The notes under the pieces were generated by a model. It saw only the letters and a program-made list of their open reading frames with translations. It did not search any database and was not told the origin of the DNA. Of a stretch of DNA of 64,000 nt, positions 30,101 to 39,300 are shown piece after piece (position 1 is the stretch's first letter; every line of letters begins with the position of its first letter). The position numbers and the translations under genes were made by a program. The DNA is from Methanomassiliicoccaceae archaeon COG_1 (lineage in GTDB: Archaea > Thermoplasmatota > Thermoplasmata > Methanomassiliicoccales > Methanomethylophilaceae): contig JAQQTI010000001.1 in assembly GCA_028561875.1 (NCBI GenBank), positions 558,001 through 622,000 of the forward strand. Direction: 5' to 3'.

Positions 30101-30916
30101 CGGATACACGGCGGGATCGTAATATCCCAGGGTCCAGTCATTGAACGACCACCGGTGGTCGACCCAGCAGAACTGGTTCCAAAACGCCCACACGCTGTCC
30201 CCGAGATGGTCGTTCTTCAGACCGAACATGACGTTGATCCAATCTGCCACGTCGGTCCCCGCCCCGGCATTCCCGGTATAGGTCTCGATCTCCCCCGGCC
30301 AGTTGGCCTCTATCGCGTTACGGAGAACGGCGCCCATGCTGGAGCCCTCCCCCCTGATCCAGAATCCCCTTTCCCTTATCTCGGAAGTGAACACCCCCCT
30401 CACGTGCTCGTTATCCGGGGAGTAACCGTTGGCGAACCTGATGAAGATGTATCCCGTGGATACGGGTTCGAAGTCGGGCACGGAGTAGACGTTGGTGCCA
30501 TTGAGGTTGGACAGTTTGGAGAGGGTGACGCAGTATGTGGTGCCCGGCATCATCTTGCCGTCGGACGAAGCGTTGAACGCCTGTACGCCCCAGCCGGAGT
30601 TCCCCGCCGGAAGCCATTGGAACACCCTCCAATACTGGCCGTCCCCCGGGGTGCGCCCGTCCACCGACAGTATGCCGGTCCTCGTCGGGTTCAACTCCAT
30701 TTCGCGGTGCTGGTCCGACAGCGCCTTGACTATGGCGCCCCTGACGGTCTGCACGCCGTCCACGGTCGACTTGGTATACGTTCCGTCCGGGTCGAGGATG
30801 TACACGTTCACGTTATCGCATATTGCCGCAGAGGACTCGCCAGAGTCGTCGACCGAGATCAGAGCGGCTGCCGCCACTATCGCAAAGGATGACAGTACCA
30901 GCAATGACCTTCTCAT
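27119..30916 (-). CDS. Surface protein with DUF4430-like, InlB-type and LRR_5 repeats, C-terminally anchored
   Basis: 1,265 residues. Signal peptide MRRSLLVLSSFAIVAAAALI; two DUF4430/transcobalamin-like segments, about residues 32-150 (TVRGAIVKAL, YWRVFQWLPAGNSGW) and 160-290 (DVADWINVMFGLKND, VWAFWNQF, WSFNDWTLGYYDP); InlB-type repeats about 310-540 (GKGFVGWGDTT; YQYNFRGWSLTPNN); BspA-like LRR_5 units about 965-1205 (GSGAFHGCTSLSNVVLGKG; GERAFYNCAGLRYADL); and one C-terminal membrane helix with WRKMRVR. Starts 4 nt after the ATPase stop, so it is the last gene of the 43.2-27.1 kb co-directional run. Its place in a transporter operon suggests a surface receptor or ligand-trapping role. Confidence 0.8.
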   Translation of the reverse strand: MRRSLLVLSSFAIVAAAALISVDDSGESSAAICDNVNVYILDPDGTYTKSTVDGVQTVRGAIVKALSDQHREMELNPTRTGILSVDGRTPGDGQYWRVFQWLPAGNSGWGVQAFNASSDGKMMPGTTYCVTLSKLSNLNGTNVYSVPDFEPVSTGYIFIRFANGYSPDNEHVRGVFTSEIRERGFWIRGEGSSMGAVLRNAIEANWPGEIETYTGNAGAGTDVADWINVMFGLKNDHLGDSVWAFWNQFCWVDHRWSFNDWTLGYYDPAVYPYIECIYLISTPDPYGDGYIIDKGGPEPNPDTDEIVCMKNILTVDFKLGNGTVWKSQKVKYGEQVDMTEIEEPVAAGKGFVGWGDTTRAITSDTTFTASFVDITPGMKCITYLTESGQFIRKEYVVPGSAATYSGIPSKVSTQQYDYVFERWDKDLESVTEDTETRPVFTQVVRSYDVKFFNYDRSPIDTVSAGYGSAAVTPPTPYREPTVRYQYNFRGWSLTPNNYVRVDLGNITGTTYAYAYFEPEAREYLLTLKEGDRTVGTYSAKYGSSIGGTLPLDVFRGSALAKMYRDPSLAKEYDTNYIVVGDTTVYVSRVTGDYDAVRDAENNMSGDTVTVSFTEELAHNAAKYDGTVVVCDLSQYPDATAISVGRESIANLIAVHGGDAEAVLTVPRGSFYASLSSMLAVIGDGDELTFSVQNGPLNVKISSALKKINYSKFYRLNLRVDGASVMDLKPRGVTADIALLLELGKGVHADVWNISPAGSTTHIEPSYDGRYVRFSTDLMKFYAVGTTDDVSVRQIVTCPYGDAEYTTEGSGIDGSATLVSMTLDNMGGTLFVPSSFGGCTLYKMDAGALNGVVNATSAVIPVTVKYFSWLIWSNTGIKNVYFLGDSPVFEGVAPAGVGVHHRPDAAGWSAGSDDLVLHEYNGSYRKDTFCFTYYVVDDEAVIHRYVSGPYVQVPGSVSVGGTSYPVTQIGDAAFMFSRDPGIKDRYALAFADPYALGTLELNGHIRGIQTSAFHGSVLSSLYLADSVAYVWDRAFAECRSLSSISFSGELVFIGCGAFSGCDGKAFTRFAVPNSVRAVGSGAFHGCTSLSNVVLGKGLASIPADCFGGCSRLTELNIPAGVGTIGERAFYNCAGLRYADLNNVVSVGEYAFYVSEGIPVMEFIVLGENMRLLGNGAFGNCKGISELEVHCDYFESFDNAFTDVDVDAFTIYASDDVLSSWAQYNVRPITEPEHQKDQTLLVTVEVGLVIMFCAIFAVSLWRKMRVR

Positions 30917-30920
30917 GGTA

Positions 30921-31754
30921 TCACTTGATGTACCTCTTGGGCAGTACGTATATCTCTCCGTCGACGTCGAGGCCGACGCGCGCGTCCACTTCGTAGACCT
31001 CCCTTATCAGCTCCTCGGTGATCACCTTCTTGGGGTCCCCAATGGTTACGATGCCTCCCCGTTTCATGATGATGCAGACGTCGCAGTACCTTGCCATGAG
31101 GGAGATGTCGTGCTCGGCCACCAGAACGGTCATGTCCTTGCGGGCCACGTTCTGGAGGTATTCCATCACCTCCAGTTTGTATTTCATGTCGAGATGGGAC
31201 GTGGGTTCGTCGACGAGCATGAGTTTCGGTTCCTGGACATAGGCTTTGGCGATGAGGGCGCGCTGTCTCTCCCCTGACGAGCAGAGCGCTACCGATTTCC
31301 TTCTGAGATGATCGATGCCGAACGTTCTCAGCGCCTCGCGCACGACCCTTTCGTCCTCGGGCGATTCCCACCAGACCCTGTTGACGAAGGGATACCTCCC
31401 CAGCATCACGAACTCCATGACCGTGGAGCCGAAAAGCGGCCCGGATTCCGCAGGTACGCTGGCCACCATCTTGGCGAGGTCCTTGGTTCCGAAGCAGGCC
31501 GTGTCCCGGCCGTCCAGGAGGATTCTTCCCGTCCATTTCGTGTGCATCTTGGAGATGCAATTCATCATGGTCGACTTGCCGCACCCGTTGGGCCCGATGA
31601 GGCCCACGAGAAGGCCCTTGAGAAGGGAGAAGTCGACGTGGTGCAGGGCCTCGAAGCCGTCGAAGTTTATGCACAGGTCTTCCACCCTCAACAGCTCTTC
31701 CCCCGTTGGGCCGCCGACGGAGTTCCGGACGTTGGCCAAGGATTCATCCGTCAT
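30921..31754 (-). CDS. ABC transporter ATP-binding protein, BtuD/FecE family
   Basis: 277 residues. Walker A GPNGCGKST, Walker B LMLVDEPTSHLD and switch His in VAEHDISLM are canonical. The ABC signature reads LCSSGERQRALIAKA, with Ser-Ser-Gly-Glu instead of Ser-Gly-Gly-Gln. The gene overlaps the fused permease gene by 11 nt and is followed after 4 nt by the large surface protein. The second BtuD/FecE-like ATPase in the window, clearly different in sequence from the one at 25.6 kb. Confidence 0.92.
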   Translation of the reverse strand: MTDESLANVRNSVGGPTGEELLRVEDLCINFDGFEALHHVDFSLLKGLLVGLIGPNGCGKSTMMNCISKMHTKWTGRILLDGRDTACFGTKDLAKMVASVPAESGPLFGSTVMEFVMLGRYPFVNRVWWESPEDERVVREALRTFGIDHLRRKSVALCSSGERQRALIAKAYVQEPKLMLVDEPTSHLDMKYKLEVMEYLQNVARKDMTVLVAEHDISLMARYCDVCIIMKRGGIVTIGDPKKVITEELIREVYEVDARVGLDVDGEIYVLPKRYIK

Positions 31755-34700
31755 AGTCGCGCCCCCTTCTGACGAGCATGTATGCGAACACCGGGGTGCC
31801 TATCAGCGCCGTCACCGCGCCCACGGGGATCTCCAGCGGGGCGATCACCACCCTTGCCACGAGGTCCGCGAACAGCATCAGGCAGGCCCCCAGGACCATC
31901 GATGCGGGCATTATGAGGCGGTGGTCGCCCCCCATCAGCATGCGGCACGCGTGCGGTATCACCAGCCCGACGAACCCGATGACCCCGACGAACGCGACGC
32001 AGACCGAGGTGAGTATGGAGGCGACGACCATGGTCTCGGCCTTGAACAGCCTGACGTTCAAACCTAGCTGCCTTGCCTGGTCCTCCCCGCTCATGAAGAG
32101 GTTGAACTCCCTGGCCCAAAGCATCGAGATGAACGAGATCGCCAAGGCCGGAATGAGCACCAGGAACGCGTTCTCCCAGGTGATGTTCGCGAAGGACCCG
32201 TAAAGCCACCACATGACGTTGGTAAGGTTGTCCTTCTCCAGGGAAAGGAAGATCGTCTGGACCGAGGTGAACGCGAAACCGACGATGGTCCCGGCAAGGA
32301 TGTAGTTGGTGGCGGAACCGCCCGCGCTTTCGGCCACCGTAAGCGTTATGCCGAAGGCGATGAGGCCCCCTACGATGGCCGCGACCGGGATTATGTAGTT
32401 GCTGTAATCGCTGAGCGCCGACATGGAGACGCCCATCACGACGATGGTGATGGCGAAGCACCCCGCACCGGAGGACACGCCGGTGATGTAGGGGTCCACC
32501 AAGGGATTCCTGATGAGCGCCTGGAACATACACCCTGCGATCGCAAGCCCCGCCCCGACCCCTATGGCGGCTATCGTCCTGGGAAGACGGGACTGGAAGA
32601 TGTACAGTTCCGCTGTGTCGAGGCCGTGCCCGCCCTTGCCTATCGCGGATGCGAGGGAGGCCAGGGCATCGCTGATGGGGATGATCCCCCCCGAAGAGAT
32701 GGATATGGAAACGGAGAACATCACCGCGCAGATGAAAACGCCCACCAGAAGGATGATGAGGAAACGTCTGCGCTTTATCGAGATCTCGCTCCCATCGTCA
32801 TCGTCCGGGACCATGTCGTCCCTCATCCCGTCGTACCCTTTCCTGAGCGTATCGAAAAAACCCCTGAGCGGGCCTCTCCCCCCGGGCGCGGGCCTGCCCC
32901 GCGATGCGGGCGCCGCCCGATCTGCCTGCCCGCCGGCACTAGTGTTTCCCGACGGCTCGTCTTCCTCGTTCATGCGTTCGCTTCCTCTAATGTCCCGACC
33001 TCGGCGTCTGTACGCGTACACCGCCACCGCCAAAACGGCTAACACCATGGCTGCGGTGGCAATCCATGACAGATGTGCCAGACCTTCGGATTCGTAATCA
33101 ATCTCGGAACTGCCGGAACGTTCACTCCCCGATTTTTCGGATATGACGTAGACCGCCCCGTAGTCGTTCCCGACCAGCACCTTGCCGTCAACCACGGTGG
33201 GGGAGCACATGCTGTAGGCGTTCCCGCTGTAGGGTGACACCTTGCACTTCCAGACGACGACGCCCGTATCCGCGTCGAGACACCAGACGTTGCCCCCGTT
33301 GGCATCCTCGGTGCCCGGGGAGTAATCCATGCTGTAGACCCTCCCTCCGCAGTAGGTGGTGCCGCCCGTGGAGAGCGCGTCCGTCTGCCTGCACCACAGC
33401 ATGCTGCCGTCCGACACCCACATTGAAAGGTATCCGCTCACCAGCTCCACATCCCGGCCGGAAACCGAGTCCCTGACCCTCTGGTCCGGGAGGGCGGAGA
33501 CGTACGAATAGAACCTGTCCCCGGACACCACGGGCCTCCCGCACCTGATGTCCTGTTTCCAGATCACGGAGCCGTCCGACACGCTGACCAGCATGATGCC
33601 TCCGCCCGCGGAGCTCATCTCGCCGCCGGAGTAGCACACCAGCGCCCTTCCCCCGGGGCACAGGGTGATGGAGGTCGCCTGCCCCACCATGTTCCCATGC
33701 GAATCCGTGACCTTCTGGTCCCAGATCCCCGTTCCCGTAAGGGCGTCCACGCAGACCAGCCCGCCGCCATAGTTCCCTATCATGACGCATTTCTTCCCCC
33801 CCTGGTCGCAGATCACGGGCGGATGGTAGTAGAAGCACCCCCTTATCTGACGGCCCGGGTCATCGGATGCCCAGCCCGGCACGTAATTCCAGATCTCCTT
33901 GAATCCCTTCTCGCGGTCCACGGAGAAACACCTCAGGAGACCGTCCGAGGTGCCGAAGTACAGGGCGCCGGAATCGTAGACTGCGTTCGTTATCCCACCC
34001 TCCGAATGTATCCTGTCTTTGGATACCGACGGGTCGGCCTTCCTGGGGATGTACGTGGTAAGCTTGGAGCCCTTGCACATGTCGCCGTCGTCGCCGGAGG
34101 GGGCGAGCTCCGCCAGCGCCTCGCCGGTGAAACGGTCGAGACAATATATGTGCCAGTTACCCGAGGTCACGACTATCATGTTGCCGATGATGACCGGCGT
34201 GGTTATCTCGATCCTGTCCGGCCCCGAATACGTGACGGACCACAGCAGCTCCCTGTTGACGGGGTCGAGGCAGTTGATCCTCGCCAGGGAGTCCATCCCC
34301 ACCGCGCCGAACTTTCCGGAGACGGTATGGTAGATCATGCCGTCGGAATAAAGGACGGAGGCATCGACGGCACCGACGTACGTGTTGGCCCATTCCAGCG
34401 GCGTGGCGACCTTCTCCGGCCCGCGGGACATGCTCACCCCTGAGGAGGAGGAATCCCCGCGGTAGGAGGTCCATACCTCCCTGTAGTCGGGATTCGGGGC
34501 GGGGATTACCGTATCGTTGGGGAAATACCCCAAAGCCACCGAACCGCCGACGTACCTGTCGGTCACGTCGGTCGTGAGGAACTCCCATTCCACCGTGTTC
34601 CACGAATACACGCGCCAGTGGCAGGCCTGCCTGTTGACGCCGGTGCCGACCGTCACCTCCGAGACCCCGTCCACCGAGAGGACCGTCCTCTCTTCCCCCC

Positions 34701-34923
34701 TGTCCCCGAACGCGACACGCGTCCCTAACGTGGCGGAGAGCATGGCCCCGACCGTGTTCCCGGGAACGATGTCCTTCCACTCGGTGTGCCCGTTGCCGAA
34801 ATCCACGAGGAGGGCGTCGGCGGCCTCTTCCGACGGGCCCTCGGCAGAGGAGCCCCCGGCCGCCAGCGGCATGGAACAGACCGTCAGCAGCACGGACAGG
34901 ACGACCGTCATTCCATTTGCCAT
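31744..34923 (-). CDS. Extracellular DUF4430-like/beta-propeller region fused to BtuC/FecCD permease
   Basis: 1,059 residues in one uninterrupted frame. Signal peptide (1-28); DUF4430-like domain about 30-140 (TVGAMLSATLG, CHWRVYSWNTVEWEF); PQQ-type beta-propeller about 160-600 (WANTYVGAVDASVLYSDGMI; GGGLVCVDALTGTGIWDQKV; VWCLDADTGVVVWKCKV); a first membrane helix near 625-645; a charged, Pro/Gly-rich linker; then from about 720 a complete FecCD permease (QSRLPRTIAAIGVGAGLAIAG; QALIRNPLVDPYITGVSSGA; GFVGLVIPHACR; FADLVARVV). A Met at residue 651 (ATG 32971-32973) has GAGG upstream, so a separate permease from internal initiation is possible. It overlaps the binding-protein gene by 16 nt and the ATPase by 11 nt. 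Confidence 0.85.
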   Translation of the reverse strand: MANGMTVVLSVLLTVCSMPLAAGGSSAEGPSEEAADALLVDFGNGHTEWKDIVPGNTVGAMLSATLGTRVAFGDRGEERTVLSVDGVSEVTVGTGVNRQACHWRVYSWNTVEWEFLTTDVTDRYVGGSVALGYFPNDTVIPAPNPDYREVWTSYRGDSSSSGVSMSRGPEKVATPLEWANTYVGAVDASVLYSDGMIYHTVSGKFGAVGMDSLARINCLDPVNRELLWSVTYSGPDRIEITTPVIIGNMIVVTSGNWHIYCLDRFTGEALAELAPSGDDGDMCKGSKLTTYIPRKADPSVSKDRIHSEGGITNAVYDSGALYFGTSDGLLRCFSVDREKGFKEIWNYVPGWASDDPGRQIRGCFYYHPPVICDQGGKKCVMIGNYGGGLVCVDALTGTGIWDQKVTDSHGNMVGQATSITLCPGGRALVCYSGGEMSSAGGGIMLVSVSDGSVIWKQDIRCGRPVVSGDRFYSYVSALPDQRVRDSVSGRDVELVSGYLSMWVSDGSMLWCRQTDALSTGGTTYCGGRVYSMDYSPGTEDANGGNVWCLDADTGVVVWKCKVSPYSGNAYSMCSPTVVDGKVLVGNDYGAVYVISEKSGSERSGSSEIDYESEGLAHLSWIATAAMVLAVLAVAVYAYRRRGRDIRGSERMNEEDEPSGNTSAGGQADRAAPASRGRPAPGGRGPLRGFFDTLRKGYDGMRDDMVPDDDDGSEISIKRRRFLIILLVGVFICAVMFSVSISISSGGIIPISDALASLASAIGKGGHGLDTAELYIFQSRLPRTIAAIGVGAGLAIAGCMFQALIRNPLVDPYITGVSSGAGCFAITIVVMGVSMSALSDYSNYIIPVAAIVGGLIAFGITLTVAESAGGSATNYILAGTIVGFAFTSVQTIFLSLEKDNLTNVMWWLYGSFANITWENAFLVLIPALAISFISMLWAREFNLFMSGEDQARQLGLNVRLFKAETMVVASILTSVCVAFVGVIGFVGLVIPHACRMLMGGDHRLIMPASMVLGACLMLFADLVARVVIAPLEIPVGAVTALIGTPVFAYMLVRRGRDYDG

Positions 34924-36323
34924 TCCAGCAACCCCTGTGCTTTGACATAGCGGAGGTATCCGTTATCCTGGTCGTTGTACGAATTGTTGTAGTATTTCAC
35001 CCCGACGACGTCCGTCGGGTCCGCGGCCATGAACGACCCGGGGTCCATTATCTTGGCCAGCAGTTCCAATGACTCCGGGAGCCTGGCACCCGCTCTGGAG
35101 AGCAGGCTCGCGGCGTCGCCCGAGAAGACGTAGACCTCGCCGTTCTCGTACGCGGGGGTCCTCTTCCACATGTCATTGAAACGGGACAGCAGGGTGCGGT
35201 ACTCCCTCTGCGACGCGATCTCCTCCCCGTCGTAGATCACTATGATGATGTCGGGCTGCCTCTCGTACACTATCTCCTTGGAGACCATGAACCAGGAGCC
35301 GGAATCCCCGGCGAAGATGTTCTTCGCTCCCAATGACTCCACCATGCTCGTGATGTAGGTGCCGGAGCCCGCCGTGTAGGGGGAATCGCTCACCCCCAGC
35401 GATACGAACACCTTCCTGCCCTGGAGGTCGGCGATGCGACAGATGTTGTTTATGACTTCGGAAACGTCCGAGATGTAATCGTTGCCCCTTTGGGGGAACC
35501 CCAGCGCCGAGGCGCACATCCACAGGTTCTTCAGCAGATCGTCGGTATCGACCGCATCGTAGAGGACCACGCAGTTTATGCCGGATTTCCTGAACTTGTC
35601 CGCCATGGTGACGTGCTCCCCGGTACCTCCGTCCAGGAACACGATGTCGGGGTTCTCGGAGACGACTTTTTCGAAATTGGGGTCGGTATATCCCCCCACT
35701 ATGGATATCCTCCCGTTCTTCTGTCCGGACACCAGCCCCCTGGGGTAGTCGCTGTACCTGTCGGTACCGACGATGTAGTCCAATCCGCCCACCGCGCACA
35801 CCGTCTCGGTGACCGAGGGCGCCAGGGTCACGACCTTCAGCCTCCCGCCCAGGAGGTTCTTCCCCTCGGAGGCGTAACTGTAATAGGTGAACCCGGTCTG
35901 GTCCACGGCAGGCATCATTTCGCTGCCCGTACCGGTACGGGCCCATGAGACGACCCTCTCCCCGGAGACCACGTAGCTCCCGGGGTCCCCGACCTGCGTC
36001 CAGCCCCCGCCCGCGTCGAGGACGTACATGCCCCACTCCACGTTGAGGAGGCTGGGCTTGTTGTTGACGGAACGCACCGAGCCGTCCTCTTCCCTCACGA
36101 CTGGATACCCTCTCGTCGAACAGGCGGAGTCGAGGGCCTCGTCCCCGGTCATGCCCTGAGGGAAGTCCATCTCCACCCAGTCGACGTCGTAATAGGCGAA
36201 ATCGATCATCACCCCCTGCTTGGCATCGACCGAGTCCGCTGTAAAGCCTACCACTGAGACCGCGGTTACCGCGACCGTCGCGATGATGGCCGCGGAGATG
36301 AGTTTGACGGTGGACGCCTGCAT
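34908..36323 (-). CDS. BtuF-type substrate-binding protein with N-terminal DUF4430-like domain
   Basis: 471 residues. A signal sequence (1-28) precedes a DUF4430/transcobalamin-like domain, about 35-135 (VMIDFAYYDVDWVEM, then VEWGMYVLDAGGGWTQV and YVVSGERVVSWART). Residues about 155-440 are a helical-backbone binding protein of the cobalamin/siderophore class: VVTLAPSVTETVCAVGGLDY, VGTDRYSDYPRGL, VSENPDIVFLDGG, then a long helix and SLGAKNIFAGD. No lipobox is obvious. It starts 20 nt after the stop of the upstream surface-protein gene and overlaps the fused permease gene by 16 nt, so the three transporter parts are co-translated. Confidence 0.85.
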   Translation of the reverse strand: MQASTVKLISAAIIATVAVTAVSVVGFTADSVDAKQGVMIDFAYYDVDWVEMDFPQGMTGDEALDSACSTRGYPVVREEDGSVRSVNNKPSLLNVEWGMYVLDAGGGWTQVGDPGSYVVSGERVVSWARTGTGSEMMPAVDQTGFTYYSYASEGKNLLGGRLKVVTLAPSVTETVCAVGGLDYIVGTDRYSDYPRGLVSGQKNGRISIVGGYTDPNFEKVVSENPDIVFLDGGTGEHVTMADKFRKSGINCVVLYDAVDTDDLLKNLWMCASALGFPQRGNDYISDVSEVINNICRIADLQGRKVFVSLGVSDSPYTAGSGTYITSMVESLGAKNIFAGDSGSWFMVSKEIVYERQPDIIIVIYDGEEIASQREYRTLLSRFNDMWKRTPAYENGEVYVFSGDAASLLSRAGARLPESLELLAKIMDPGSFMAADPTDVVGVKYYNNSYNDQDNGYLRYVKAQGLLEWQME

Positions 36324-36343
36324 CGTATGCGCTTCGCCTTCCG

Positions 36344-39300
36344 TCAGGCCCTTCTTCTAATTATAATCACCGCGCCCAGCAGCACCAGGGCCGCCGCGGC
36401 GCAATCTCCATGTAGATGGTCGCGTCGCCGCCGTTCCCGGAACCGCCGTCGGAGGAGGGGCCGGGAGGTCGGGAGAGGGTCGGAGGATTCCGACTCATAA
36501 CCGATCGCGTAGATGGACAGGTGGTCGGCGGCGAAGGACACGACGCCGTCTTTGAACGTCACACCGTCGGCGTAGGTCTTCTTGCCGTAGTCCCCGATCC
36601 TCCAGACCTTCAGCGTCTTGCCTTCCTGAACCTCGATGCCGCACGACACCGATAGGACGAACCTCCCGAAGTCGTGCTGCTGCGCCTCGCCGCACGTGAG
36701 CTCGACGGAGAAGACCTTCGCATCGCCGGCCGCGGATTGCTGCTTGGGCGTCATCTTGGCGCCCGGCTCGACGGAGAACCTCACGTTGCCTTCCGCCGAG
36801 GCCAGTTTCTTCAGGGAATCGGCGTTCAGCGTGATGGTTGCCGAGCCCGTGTCCATGACCATGACTGCCCCGGCGCCCGCCGCGGCGCCGATTGCTTTGG
36901 CGCTGATGATGGTGCCTGCGTTGACCCTTATCCTGTCCACGGAGGGGTCTTTCGAGAGCGCGCCCATCAGCCCGGATATGTCGACGGTGCTGTTCTCATC
37001 CATGTCGACCACGGCCGTGCCGTTCTCGCAGACGATGCCGAAATCCGCCAGCTTGCTGTCGTATGCCATCCTGGTGGCGGAACTGACGGGTACGTCGGAG
37101 CTGCCGACGTAGTGCTCGACGGTCACGATGGAGGTGTCGTACGAAGCGTACTCCGTCCTCTCGGTGCGGGTGATGTCGATGGTCCCTGCGAGCCGGTCCT
37201 CCGTGGATTCGGTCGAGGTGACCTTGACGACCCCGTCATCCTGCCTCGCCGTGACGGTCTCGGAAAAGTATCTGGTATCTGACTTCACCGCTCCTTTCTC
37301 TTCGAACCTCTCGGACCTCTCGACGATGTCCGCTTCCTGCCCGTCCATCGTGAGTCCCCTGCGTCTCGATTCGCTGACGTTCCTCTCGGACACGACGTTT
37401 CCGAGAGAATCCTTCACTGTCTCGGTGAAGGTCATATCCACCCCGGTCTCCGATTCCTCGGTCCTCTTCACGGTGTGCACCGTGCCGCCGTCATCCGTCG
37501 TATCTTCCTTCTCGGACAGGGTTACCGTCTTGCCGCCCTCGATCGTGACCTTGGGGAGAACGGTGACGGAAATGACGTACTGCCTGCCCTCGATCTCGAC
37601 GGTGATGTCGGCGGTCTTCTCCTTCAGACCGGTCACGCTTAACGTGTTCCCGTGTCTGCTGACGGAGATCACGCTGTCGTCGGAAACCGCGAACGTGGAG
37701 GACAGGTGCTCGGGGAGTTCGATGGTTATCACGGAGTCCCTGTTCACCTGTCTCAGGGGCTCGAACCTCACGAAGTCGTCCGAAGGTTTGGCATCCATGT
37801 AGAACCACGAGCGTCCGGCCGAGTCCCTCAGCGAGCCCTTGTCGCGGAACGACGCCTTCTTGTATTCGCCGTCGAAGTAGTACCATCCCTTTTCCCCGTC
37901 CTCCGGGAGGTCCATGGAGGATGACTTCTCCAGGAGCAGGACCTGGCGGAACGTGGATTCGGTGATCCCGTTCTTGTATACGCCTGAGTACGTCCCCTTC
38001 GAGGGGTTCGTAACGAGGGCCCATGCGTTCGTGACCTCGTTCAACCCGTATATGCGATAATCCTTATCGCCGATGGAGGCGTCCCGGCCTCTTATCTCAA
38101 TGGTCGGATGGAGCTTCTTCAGTACGTCCTGGACGTTCTTGCCGCATCCCGTTTCGGACTTTGCGAATTTGCCGTCCACGGTGATGACGTTGACGCGGTA
38201 TCTGTCCGCGGGGACGTAGCAGTCGATGTATCCGCTGTCGACGTAGAACAGCGTCTCGCCGTTGGGCCCCGCGCGGATGCACTGGCTGCACCAGTCGGTA
38301 CGTGCCATTTCCAGCCTATCGCAGGACGGTTCGAGCACCCATCCGCCGTCGGTCAGAGTGTCCGTGAACACGAACAGGGCCTGGCCGGACTTGTTGTAGG
38401 GGATGAGGTAGACGTGTACCTTCCCCTCGCCCGCGTGGGCGACGTTCACCACTATGCCGCCGTGGGTCATCATGCTGGGCGTGGCACATTTCGGGATCGG
38501 CTCCCCTCCCTCCCCTATGTCGTAAGCGATCATGCATGAGCCCCTGTCGTCGGAACCCCCCAGGGTGTCCGTGCCGAGGGCCCTCACGTTCAGGTACCCT
38601 CTGCCGTTGTAGATCACGAGCCCCGAGGCTATGCCGAGGAACTCCCGCCCGCTGGGGGTCTGGATGTTCTTGAAGGAGGGTTCTTCGAAACGCCCGCCGT
38701 CGAAATCGAACCTCACCCACATCAGTGACGACCTTTTGTCCTCCAGGCCCTGTATGACCCCGTCGAAGAGGCCCGCCACGTATGCGGTCAGGTAGAAGTA
38801 TCCGTCGTAATAGGTGAGCCATCCGTCGTCCCACGGCATGCCTTCGAACCCCGTCAGCCTGCATGTCACCGATTCTTCGGTCCGAAGGTTGAATGCCGTT
38901 ATCGCCCTGTATCCGTGGGGCCCCACCACCCTGTCGGCCTCCAGGAAGAAGAACCAGTCCCCTACGAACAGGACGTTGGAGAACTGCCCGTACTGCGCCC
39001 ACACCCTGTACGGCACCGTGCTGCTGAACAGGTTCATCTTCACGTTGTTGTCCAGGTCGCGATCGTCCTCCAAGGATGTCTTGTACATCGTGTAACGTCC
39101 GCTCCCCGCCGCCTGACATCCGTAGAAGAAGCCGTCATGGTAGGTGGCGAACGTCAGGTTCGCCGGGAGGTCGTAAAGGTGGTTGAGGTCGAGATCGTAC
39201 GCCTTGTGGCCGATCGTGTCGAACAGCACCCCGTTGCCGTAGCTGAGGTAATGGTAATAATTGTCGCTGGAAGCCTGTGAGAGCACGTAGTGGACGACCG

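Noticed and set aside
32973-34923. Splitting the fused permease gene into two genes
   Set aside because: No stop occurs between the propeller and the permease, so a single frame is annotated; the internal start is noted as an alternative.
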